From assembly GCA_016702645.1 (NCBI GenBank), contig JADJDP010000020.1:1-14831 (forward strand): a stretch of DNA of 14,831 nucleotides, given 5' to 3'. A program made the position numbers and the translations under genes. Origin of the DNA: Flavobacteriales bacterium (GTDB taxonomy: Bacteria > Bacteroidota > Bacteroidia > Flavobacteriales_F > PHOS-HE28). The notes beneath the pieces were generated by a model. That model had not been told where the DNA came from, searched no databases, and saw only the letters and a program-made list of their open reading frames with translations. This document shows positions 8,495 to 14,831 of the stretch, in pieces (position 1 is the stretch's first letter; every line of letters starts with the position of its first letter).

Positions 8495-9754
8495 CTAGTC
8501 CGATGCCAGCGACCGCTGGAGTAGTTCCACCATGCGGGAAGAATCGCGGTAGCGCCGTGCGGTGGCAACGCAGCGTTCGCGCAATTGCTGGCGATCCCCC
8601 TCCAGCAACCGCCGCATTTCGTTCAGGAAAGGCCCGGGGTCGATCGTGGGCAGATCATCCACGGCAATACCCACGTGCTCCTCTTCGGCGATACGATGAT
8701 CATCGGATACACCGCGCGGTATCACCACAGGCAAGCCTGCGGCCCAGTAGTGCGCGGTCTTCACCGGGGTACGGTACGCTTGCGATGGTGTCGGAGGAAT
8801 GGCGATCACACCCACATCCGCCACGGAGAGGTAACGATGCAGATCGCTCGCCGGAACGGGAGGATGCAGCACCAGCCTCTCGCTGAGGAACGGGAAAAGC
8901 CGGTGTGCACGAAAGCGCTCCAGTTCGGCTTCCTGCGAAATGATGAAAAAACGCAACTGCGGATCGACAACCGAGAGACGCTCCACGAAACGCATGTAGT
9001 CATCCACGCTATGGTAGATGCCACCGAACTTGCCCACGTACACGAGCACCGTTGCTCCGCCCAGGTCCCATTCGTTGCGCATGTCGGATCGTGCGGTCGC
9101 ATCGAAGTGCCCACCATCCACATCGATGGTGATGGCCTGCATTTCCACACGGCCAGTGGCACCGTTGGCGAGAGCTAGATCGCGTACCGCAGTCGTAGGA
9201 ACGACCAACAGATCGCTCCGTTCCATCTGCCATCGCTCCAACCGATCCATCACCAGTGCCTTGATCGAACGTCGGCCCCAAATGCCCATCTCCACCATGT
9301 ACCGGCTATGCGGCTCGAAGCAAACCACAGCGCACTTGCCCAAACCCAGCCAGCGACCCAGCATAGCGTAGGATCCACCATACGAGAGATAACCGACCAG
9401 CCAGCTCCGCTCATAGTGCTTGACGAAAGCGCGCGTGCTCGACCAGAGCGTGCGCAGGATGCGCCATTTCTGCAACCACTGCCTTCCGGTCACGTCGTAA
9501 CGCAACGGCACCCACTTCACCCGCGCCTGGCCCAACACCTCCCGGATACCGGCAGGCTCGATCGCGTTGGGCGGTTCCTCCGTGAAGAACAGCACATCGT
9601 ACGCGGTCGTTCGCTGCTGGAGCTTGAGGACATAGTCCAGCATCAACGGGCCTACGAGCGGATCACCAATGCCATGCGGACAAAAGACCACTAGCGCCTT
9701 CCGGGACCGAGGGATCACGCCCCTCTGTGTTTCAGCCGGGATGGTTGCGTCCAT
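8495..9754 (-). CDS. GT-B-type glycosyltransferase, coupled to upstream membrane protein
   Basis: An intact protein of 419 residues from the ATG at 9754. The N-terminal half has KALVVFCPHGIGDPLVGPLM, with a glycine-rich loop after the first strand, then YDVLFFTEEPPN and VGYLSYGGSYAMLGRWLGLG. The linker DLLVVPTTAVRDLAL leads to a C-terminal Rossmann domain with VLVYVGKFGGIYHSVDDYM, LRFFIISQE, LSVADVGVIAIPPTPSQAYR and TPVKTAHYWAAGLPVVIPRG. This last stretch is the GT4-like donor site (KxxEYxAxGxPVV, with H replacing the usual E). The start is fixed by the TGATG overlap with the preceding membrane protein gene, one base shared, so translation is probably coupled. A long open stretch upstream in the same frame (to 10156) lies inside that gene and is not coding. 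Family GT-B is fairly sure; donor, acceptor and exact CAZy family are not. Confidence 0.88.
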   Translation of the reverse strand: MDATIPAETQRGVIPRSRKALVVFCPHGIGDPLVGPLMLDYVLKLQQRTTAYDVLFFTEEPPNAIEPAGIREVLGQARVKWVPLRYDVTGRQWLQKWRILRTLWSSTRAFVKHYERSWLVGYLSYGGSYAMLGRWLGLGKCAVVCFEPHSRYMVEMGIWGRRSIKALVMDRLERWQMERSDLLVVPTTAVRDLALANGATGRVEMQAITIDVDGGHFDATARSDMRNEWDLGGATVLVYVGKFGGIYHSVDDYMRFVERLSVVDPQLRFFIISQEAELERFRAHRLFPFLSERLVLHPPVPASDLHRYLSVADVGVIAIPPTPSQAYRTPVKTAHYWAAGLPVVIPRGVSDDHRIAEEEHVGIAVDDLPTIDPGPFLNEMRRLLEGDRQQLRERCVATARRYRDSSRMVELLQRSLASD

Positions 9755-11229
9755 CACGATCCTCTTCCGCGTGAAGCCTTCCTCCCTTGCGGATGCGCCG
9801 TAGGATCGAGTGCCTTTGGTTCGCCTCTGCGATACTCCATCAGGTCGAAACGCATCCCGCGGTTCTCCGCCTGCAGACGCCGACGATTGAGCAGGTCCAC
9901 TATGTAAAGACATGAGACGAACAAGGGCACCATCGGGATCTTGAAACGCACGAGCGCCCCGAAGTTGGGCGTGGAAATGCCGATGAAAAATCCGAAAAGG
10001 ACCGCGAAGCTGAAGGTCATGAGCACGATGGGATTGCCCGAAAGGCAACGCAGGAAGAACTTCACACGGGTCCGGAAGAGCAAGAGCACAGTGAAGCCGA
10101 GCATCCAGGTGTTCTCCAACGCGCTGAGCACCATCACGATCGAGCGGGACTCCCACAGGTATGGCCGGAAAAGGGCTGCGTTCGTGGCAATGGGGAATTT
10201 CGACAAAAGTCCCGTTATCGTACCATCAATGGGTCCGACATCGAACCGATTGCTACCGTACTGGTCCACGCGCACCATATCGCTCTGTGTGTTCTGGATG
10301 GTGGCCACCACCTTGTCCAAGGAGAACTTGTCCAGCGATTCACCGAGTTTGGTGAGCACATACAAGGAGGAACCAAGCATGATGGCGAAGACCATTGGCA
10401 CCAGCACGAACTTCACCAATAAGCTACGGATGCGCGAAACCTGGAAGTAGAGCAACCACAAAAACGATACAGGGACGAGAGCCATGAAGATGTACGGCTT
10501 CATCATGATCAGCAGGAACATGCTCACACCAAGACCGACAAGGTTGAACCCCAGCCTTCGTCGTTTGAACACGAACTCGTCCCAGCAATGCAACCACCAG
10601 CACGCGGCACTGAGCGTCATGGTATCCTTCATGATCGCCGACCCCCAGAACACCACCGATGGCATGAACAGGAAAGCGATGGCCAAGCGGTTCGTGATCG
10701 ATGGGAAGTAGCCCACGAACGTGCGAAAGCAGCGCCACACACCTGCGTAGGAAATGCTCGCAAGCACCAGTGTGGTAATGAGGTAACTATGGAACGTTAC
10801 CATCACCAATGGGCTGATGAGGCGGATAAGGAAGAAGGAGCGTGTGTCGAAGTACACGTAGGAGTATGGGTACCCAATGGTTTCGTTGAACAGGGATAGG
10901 TTCGCCATGTCGTTGGCACCGAAGAGCACGGTGAAATAGCTGGCCGGGTTCGATTCGGCCAGGCGGCTCATTGAAACAGCCGAATAGAAGTACGCGATGG
11001 TATCGCCACCTGCGTAGTAGTAGAAGTAGATCGTGCTGAACGCCACACCACCCACCACCTTTGCGATGAGACCCCAGAGGTAGAATTTGTACTCCGGATG
11101 CTTCTTGATGTTCATGTTCTTCTGCCGGGCGAACATGGTGTACAAGACGATGAGGTACACCGCGGCCAACGCCCATTCCCAGTAGGCAATGTCAACGTTA
11201 CCGTGATAGTAGACCCAGAGCAGCGACAT
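9754..11229 (-). CDS. polytopic membrane protein, candidate Wzy-type polysaccharide polymerase
   Basis: An intact 491-residue integral membrane protein with roughly 10 hydrophobic segments, for example EWALAAVYLIVLYTMFA, LIAKVVGGVAFSTIYFYYY, LVMVTFHSYLITTLVLASIS, FNLVGLGVSMFLLIMM, LLVKFVLVPMVFAIMLGSSL, and VLMTFSFAVLFGFFIGIS. Notable motifs are YYYAGGDTIAYF early on, FWGSAIMKDTMTLSAA in the middle and FGALVRFKIPMVPLFVSCLY near the end. A large loop between helices (about residues 290-350) is hydrophilic. I do not recognise a named family. Size, topology, the conserved acidic and arginine loop motifs and the company of glycosyltransferases fit an O-antigen/EPS polymerase (Wzy or EpsG-like), by inference only. 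The ATG at 11229 is chosen because a GACCTTTG promoter box ends 5 nt upstream; in-frame codons further up to 11370 run into the divergent gene. The stop overlaps the next start (TGATG). Confidence 0.9.
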   Translation of the reverse strand: MSLLWVYYHGNVDIAYWEWALAAVYLIVLYTMFARQKNMNIKKHPEYKFYLWGLIAKVVGGVAFSTIYFYYYAGGDTIAYFYSAVSMSRLAESNPASYFTVLFGANDMANLSLFNETIGYPYSYVYFDTRSFFLIRLISPLVMVTFHSYLITTLVLASISYAGVWRCFRTFVGYFPSITNRLAIAFLFMPSVVFWGSAIMKDTMTLSAACWWLHCWDEFVFKRRRLGFNLVGLGVSMFLLIMMKPYIFMALVPVSFLWLLYFQVSRIRSLLVKFVLVPMVFAIMLGSSLYVLTKLGESLDKFSLDKVVATIQNTQSDMVRVDQYGSNRFDVGPIDGTITGLLSKFPIATNAALFRPYLWESRSIVMVLSALENTWMLGFTVLLLFRTRVKFFLRCLSGNPIVLMTFSFAVLFGFFIGISTPNFGALVRFKIPMVPLFVSCLYIVDLLNRRRLQAENRGMRFDLMEYRRGEPKALDPTAHPQGRKASRGRGS

Positions 11230-11234
11230 CCGGC

Positions 11235-11242
11235 CAAAGGTC
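11235..11242 (-). promoter_or_regulatory. probable -7 box of the membrane protein-glycosyltransferase operon
   Basis: The minus strand reads GACCTTTG, one mismatch from TAnnTTTG, ending 5 nt before the ATG at 11229. It would drive the two-gene minus-strand operon (11229 down to 8495) as a near-leaderless transcript. Confidence 0.45.
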
Positions 11243-11288
11243 GGCAACGGCACTAGTCGCTTCTTCGTTCGCTTCGCAATGTGTTGCA

Positions 11289-11296
11289 CACCTTCG
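11289..11296 (+). promoter_or_regulatory. weak -7-like box before the exostosin-like gene
   Basis: CACCTTCG matches TAnnTTTG at six of eight positions (counting the two free ones), with C for T at the first base and in the TTTG core. It ends 8 nt before the ATG at 11305. It is reported because its placement repeats the pattern at other starts in the window; alone it would not stand. Confidence 0.2.
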
Positions 11297-11304
11297 CGGC
11301 CGGC

Positions 11305-12407
11305 ATGATCAAGCAGGTCCTTTCCGGTGCCCGGTGGTACGTCTTGAACATGGCGCATTGGTTCCGGCAACGCCGCACCGGAGAAAGCGGGCCGTCAGTT
11401 TGGATCGATGTGCACGAGAACATCTGGCATCGCTACCTGCACATCTTCCTTCTCTTCCTTCGAATACGAGGCTACACGGTGCATGTGCGCCACCGCTGGG
11501 GTTTCATCGGTGCTGGGCATCGTTCGAGCTGTTCAGGCTCAGCCAGCACGTCCGGTTCTATTTCCGCAATGCTGCCATCCCCGCCGGGGCCTGGCTCTTC
11601 ACCGACAGACCGACCGCACGCCCACATGTCCTGCTCGACGCGGATCATTTCACCATCCCGGGTGAAGTGAGGTCGGGCCTCCGTGTGCCCATGGCATTGT
11701 TCTACACGATCTATGCGCATGGCATCCAAGATCGTTTCCCCGTGGACCCGAACGCTCCCCGCCAACGCGTGGTCTTCTTTTTCGGCAACATGGATCCGAA
11801 GGCCTACGTGCGCAACGAGGTGCAGGCGGTCTTCGGTTGCTTCAACCGGATGCACCTGTTGAAGCGCTGAGAAGTGAGTTCGCCGATCAGGTGTACGAAC
11901 CCCACAAGCTGGTCGCGGTCGATGCCCGCGGCGAGCGGCACATCGTGCTGGTGGACCGTGCCCACGCGCACATCGACACCCGGAACCTGCTTCCCATCCT
12001 GTCCCGGTACGACTTCTTCCTGGCTCCTTCGGGGTTGTCATGCCCTTGTGCCACAATCTGGTGGAGGCGCTTTGCGCTGGCTGCATCCCCATCCTGCAGC
12101 ACACCCGCACTTGATGGAACCGCCACTACGGCATGGTGTGGATTGCCTGTCCTTCACCACCGAACAGGAACTGGTGGAATTGCTACGGAACGTTCCGATG
12201 ATGGATGCCGGTACCGTGCTGCAAATGCGCCGCAACGCGCTGGCCTATTATCAGCGCTACCTGACACCGGAAGCGGTGGTGGGCGAAATGGAAAAGCAAG
12301 GTGCGAAGCTGCAACGCCTCCGGCTGAACGGCGAATACGTGAGCGTGGAACTGTTGCGAAAGAAGCTTCTAGCGAACGGGATCGAGGGGCCGCTCCCCCG
12401 TTCCTAG
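11305..12407 (+). CDS. exostosin-like/GT-B glycosyltransferase, heavily frameshifted
   Basis: About 367 residues rebuilt from five frame segments. The ATG at 11305 gives an amphipathic start (IKQVLSGARWYVLNMAHWFR) then VWIDVHENIWHRYLHIFLLF and IRGYTVHVRHRW. The second segment has SFELFRLSQHVRFYF, HVLLDADHF and RQRVVFFFGNMDPKAYVRNE. The third has EFADQVYEPHKLVAVDARGE and LLPILSRYDFFLAPSG. A short fourth (about 12040-12108) has MPLCHNLVEALCAGCIPILQ, which resembles the exostosin/GT47 and GT1-like pattern of a histidine-asparagine followed by E-A and G-x-I-P. The last reads LMEPPLRHGVDCLSF to TAG at 12405-12407. Breaks are near 11505, 11865, 12036 and 12108. It probably acts on the same glycan as its neighbours. 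The enzyme class is a moderate-confidence reading; a non-exostosin GT-B is the main alternative. The stop overlaps that of rlmH. Confidence 0.7.
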
Positions 12408-12864
12408 TGGTGGTAAGGCGTCCCGTTCAGGATGGTGTAGGCCCGATAGAGTTGCTCGGCGAACAACGCGCGCACGAGCTGGTGGGGAAAGGTCATGGCC
12501 GAAAGCGCGAGGACAAGATCCGCCCGGTCCCGCATGGCATCGTTCAAGCCATAGGCCCCACCAATGACGAAGGTCACCTGTTTCACCCCTTGATCGCCAC
12601 TCGCCGGGAGCCGGTCGGCGAATGCAGGGCTGGTCCAAGTGGCTTCCCCGCTCATCGAGCACCACCACACGCTCCCCTGGCTTGATGGCCGCGAAGCCGC
12701 TCGCATTCCACCCGCTGCTGGTAGGCAGGGCACCCGTGCCCGCCTCCGCCACCACCACCTGCTCGAAGGCCGTCAAAGCGCTCAATTCGCTTCACGTAGC
12801 CCGCCACGCTATCGCCGACCAACCCCGGTCCGTCCTGCCCACAAGCAACAGCCTGATTCTTCAT
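12404..12864 (-). CDS. rlmH: RlmH, 23S rRNA pseudouridine-1915 N3-methyltransferase, frameshifted
   Basis: A SPOUT-family enzyme that methylates pseudouridine 1915 in helix 69 of 23S rRNA on assembled ribosomes, using SAM. The N-terminus starts at the ATG at 12864 and after an early shift reads LLLVGRTDRGW, then GDSVAGYVKRIERF. A second frame gives LTAFEQVVVAEAGTG and GERVVVLDERG, the latter matching the family's VVLDExG strand. The third frame is clean: VKQVTFVIGGAYGLNDAMRD with the SAM-binding FVIGGxxG, LSAMTFPHQLVRALFAEQLY, and the invariant C-terminus RAYTILNGTPYHH. Length of about 154 residues is normal. At least three single-base shifts occur, in a gene kept in nearly all bacteria, which argues for read errors. 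The TAG stop (12406-12404) shares two bases with the convergent gene's TAG. Confidence 0.93.
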
Positions 12865-12937
12865 GCGGTGGTGGATGTTGACAAGTAAGCGGTGAAGGAT
12901 GCGGCCCGCTGGCCCCGGTATTTGTCAAATTTCGGCA

Positions 12938-12945
12938 CAAACGTA
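12938..12945 (-). promoter_or_regulatory. Bacteroidota -7 element upstream of rlmH
   Basis: The minus strand reads TACGTTTG, a perfect match to TAnnTTTG. It lies in the 88-nt divergent gap between rlmH and the DUF4783 gene and would give an rlmH leader of roughly 65-70 nt, longer than at other starts here. The plus-strand gene has no equally good box in this gap; the nearest is GGTATTTG at 12917-12924. Confidence 0.4.
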
Positions 12946-12952
12946 TTCAGCG

Positions 12953-13346
12953 ATGAACCGCTCCCTCCTACTGGTCCTCGCCTTGGTGTTCTCCACCGGC
13001 CTTTTCGCACAGGATCGTGAAGGACCAGGTGGTTGAGGCCATCAAGACCGGTAACTCGCACGACCTCGCCGCGCTCTTCATCGCCAACATCGACCTCACG
13101 GTGAAGGAGACCGCCGACGTGTACAGCAAGGCACAAGCCGAGCAGATCATGCGAAAGTTCTTCAACGACCACCCCTGTGGACCTGGTGATCGAGCACAGC
13201 GGGGTGAGCAAGAGCAGTGACAAGTACTTCATCGGCATCCTGCGCACGCACCGGCTACTTCCGCACCACCTTCTTCCTGAAGAAGACGGAGGCGACCTTC
13301 CAAGTGAAGCAATTGCGGATCGAGAACAGCAAAGAACGACTTCTAG
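12953..13346 (+). CDS. DUF4783-type secreted protein, frameshifted
   Basis: A small exported protein of about 130 residues of unknown function, found in Bacteroidota beside nadC. The ATG at 12953 opens a clear Sec signal peptide (MNRSLLLVLALVFSTGLFAQ, cleavage expected after FAQ or FA). The next frame reads VEAIKTGNSHDLAALF, NIDLTVKETADVYSKAQAEQ and IMRKFFNDHP. A third gives VDLVIEHSGVSKSSDKYFIG, and a fourth GYFRTTFFLKKTEATFQVKQ then LRIENSK. Each step is a net +1 shift. A further extra A in the AAA at 13331-13333 would bring the frame to TAG at 13344-13346 with the end SKNDF. The layout (helix, YSKAQAEQIL-type motif, then strands) resembles an NTF2/SnoaL-like fold, by inference. It precedes nadC by 2 nt if the start chosen there is right. 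Confidence 0.8.
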
Positions 13347-13348
13347 CC

Positions 13349-14192
13349 GTGCTGCCACCCCGGCACCGAAGAACTCATCGACCGCGCGTTGCGGGAGGAC
13401 CTCGGTGACGGCGACCATACAAGTCTCTCGACCATTCCGGAGAACGCCAAGGGCGCGGCGCGCTTGCTGGTGAAGGAGGCCGGTGTCCTCGCCGGGCTGG
13501 AACTTGCCGAAGCCATCATCCACCGGTTCGATGAACGGCTGAACGTGAAGCCGTACCTGATGGACGGCGCGAACATCACACCCAACGACATCGCCTTCAC
13601 GATCATGGGCCCTTCGCGGTCCATTCTCATGGTGGAAAGACTAGTGCTCAACTTCATGCAGCGGATGAGCGGGATCGCCACGCTCACCCACCGCTATGTA
13701 CAAGCCGTGGAGGGCACCGGATGCAAGGTGTTGGACACACGCAAGACCACTCCCACCCTGCGCGCACTGGAGAAGTGGGCGGTGCGGATCGGGGGGGGCA
13801 CGAACCACCGCCATGGTTTGTACGACATGATCATGATCAAGGACAACCACACGGACATGGCCGGTGGAATTCCGCAAGCGATAGCAGCGGCCAGGCATAC
13901 CTCACCGAAAAAAGGACGCGACCTGCCGATCGAAGTGGAGACCCGCAACCTGCGCGAGGTGGAACAAGTGATGACCACCGGTGGTGTGCAACGCATCATG
14001 CTGGACAACTTCGACCCTTTGTCCTTGCGCAAGGCGGTGGAGTTCATCGGCGGCCGGTTCGAAACGGAAGCCAGCGGCGGTATCACGCTTGCCACCGCAA
14101 GGTCCTTCGCGGAAACGGGTGTGGACTACATTTCGGTCGGAGCCCTCACGCACAGCGCACCAAGCCTTGATCTGAGCCTGAAAGCCCTTTGA
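13349..14192 (+). CDS. nadC: quinolinate phosphoribosyltransferase (carboxylating)
   Basis: Converts quinolinate and PRPP to nicotinate mononucleotide, CO2 and pyrophosphate in de novo NAD synthesis. The clean part from about 13368 starts TEELIDRALREDLGDGDHTS, the usual N-terminus. It goes on with VKEAGVLAGLELAEAI, VERLVLNFMQRMSGIAT, LDTRKTTPTLRALEKWAVR, then IGGGTNHRHGLYDMIMIKDN, IEVETRNLREVEQV, RIMLDNFDP, EASGGITLATARSFAETGVD and YISVGALTHS. These include the PRPP and quinolinate binding residues (RK, H, K, E, D, and the ISVGALTHS phosphate loop). About 280 residues, normal. No ATG fits; GTG at 13349 joins the frame if one C of the CCCC at 13358-13361 is extra, giving VLPPGTEEL. A TTG at 13389 would cut conserved residues. 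Followed after 4 nt by the YihY-family gene. Confidence 0.93.
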
Positions 14193-14196
14193 CCGC

Positions 14197-14831
14197 ATGC
14201 TCGAACGCATCAAGCGGAAGGTCAGCTACTCAAGCACCTTCCGCGGGATCATGCGCTGGAGCAAGCGGGTGGTGCCGCCCGGCTTCGAAGGGTTCGATCT
14301 TTACCAGATCTCGCGGTTCTTCTTCCGGGCGCTTGCCGAGGGCCACTTGGTCACACGTGCTTCGGCGATCGCTTTCAAGCTCTTCCTCGCGTTCTTCCCT
14401 GCGGTCATCGTTCTCCTCACGCTCATCCCGTACGTGCCCATCGTGGACTTCCAGGAGAAGTTGCTGACCACCTTCAGGACATGATGCCGATGGAGGTGTT
14501 CCGCTTCATCGAAAGCACGTTGAACGACCTGGTGGTGAAGAAGCATGGCGCGCTGCTTTCTGTGAGCTTCGTGATCGGCGTGTACGTGGCGAGCAACAGC
14601 ATCGATGCCATCCTCATGGGTTTCAGCGGAAGCGCGGAACGGCATCACCCAATGGCGCAGCCCGTTCAAGCGGCGCTTATTGAGCCTGGGTTTGTTGTTG
14701 GAACTCGCCCTCCTGACGGTCATCGCCATTCCGCTGCTCACCTTCAGCGGCTCCGCCATCGGGAAACTGAACGACCCGGGCCACTTGGCCCAATGAGTTC
14801 CAGATGTTCGCCTTGTTCGGGCAAAGTGGCT
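14197..14831 (+). CDS. YihY/virulence factor BrkB family membrane protein, 3' end outside window, frameshifted
   Basis: An inner-membrane protein of the family once misnamed ribonuclease BN; function is not settled. The ATG at 14197 gives a basic N-terminus (MLERIKRKVSYSSTFRGIMR), then FDLYQISRFFFRALAEGHLV and TRASAIAFKLFLAFFPAVIV, the conserved first helix region of the family, followed by PYVPIVDFQEKLL. After a shift near 14475 it reads MPMEVFRFIESTLNDLVVKK and LLSVSFVIGVYVASNSIDAI. After another near 14635, ITQWRSPFKRRLLSLGLLLE and LLTVIAIPLLTFSGSAIG follow. A third near 14785 gives NEFQMFALFGQSG up to the window end. A normal family member is about 300 residues, so some two thirds are present. 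It follows nadC by 4 nt (TGACCGCATG), suggesting one operon DUF4783-nadC-yihY. Confidence 0.88.

Noticed and set aside
9755..10156. 134-codon N-terminal extension of the 8495-9754 glycosyltransferase
   Set aside because: It lies wholly inside the intact membrane protein gene on the same strand in another frame, has no family-like motifs, and the TGATG overlap gives a better start.
11230..11370. 47-codon N-terminal extension of the membrane protein
   Set aside because: It crosses the promoter box and overlaps the divergent gene's start; the sequence is hydrophilic and unlike the rest.
11472..12110. 212-codon minus-strand open frame
   Set aside because: Antisense to the exostosin-like gene; no motif, composition typical of shadow frames.
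13791..13798. G8 tract in nadC as a phase-variable contingency locus
   Set aside because: It encodes the conserved Gly-Gly-Gly of the IGGGTNH motif and is in frame; phase variation of NAD synthesis has no clear sense. Run length comes from ordinary codons.
1..14831. CRISPR arrays, tRNA genes, insertion sequences or tandem repeats
   Set aside because: Reading both strands showed no regularly spaced repeats, cloverleaf-like genes, transposase motifs or terminal inverted repeats.

Overview
This window reads as a GC-rich member of the Bacteroidota, most likely of the Flavobacteriales type. Three things point there: (i) the right-hand gene order rlmH / DUF4783 / nadC / YihY-family membrane protein, DUF4783 being a Bacteroidota-type secreted protein; (ii) gene starts with no Shine-Dalgarno sequence but with a TAnnTTTG-like -7 box placed 5 to 16 nt before the ATG; (iii) the sequences of the surface-glycan enzymes. 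No tRNA, rRNA, CRISPR array, insertion sequence or transposase was seen.

Layout. 1-413 (-): the start of rdgB, a house-cleaning nucleotide pyrophosphatase, cut by the window edge. 485-5780 (+): a polysaccharide block with a Wzx-like flippase, a class I SAM methyltransferase, two GT4-like glycosyltransferases and a GT2 glycosyltransferase. 5785-6704 (-): an NAD-dependent sugar epimerase/dehydratase. 6796-8491 (+): a GT39-like membrane glycosyltransferase. 8495-11229 (-): a GT-B-type glycosyltransferase translationally coupled to a polytopic membrane protein of unknown family that could be the Wzy-type polymerase. 11305-12407 (+): an exostosin-like glycosyltransferase. 12404-12864 (-): rlmH. 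12953-14831 (+): DUF4783 protein, nadC and the start of a YihY/BrkB-family protein. No stretch over 300 bases lacks a gene.

How the genes could work together (inference): glycosyltransferases build a lipid-linked glycan in the cytoplasm, the epimerase supplies a nucleotide sugar, the methyltransferase decorates or caps the chain, the flippase exports it, and the polytopic proteins polymerise or modify it in the periplasm. No wzz, ligase, priming transferase or export genes are visible, so the locus continues elsewhere or is only partial.

The main caveat is sequence quality. Most genes, including core ones (rdgB, rlmH, nadC start, YihY), are broken by single-base shifts, yet the pieces on either side join into normal family proteins. 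Several breaks sit in short G, C or A runs. This looks like uncorrected long-read error rather than gene decay. Only the GT2 gene, the 8495-9754 glycosyltransferase and the 9754-11229 membrane protein read through cleanly. Coordinates given for broken genes span the whole reconstructed gene.
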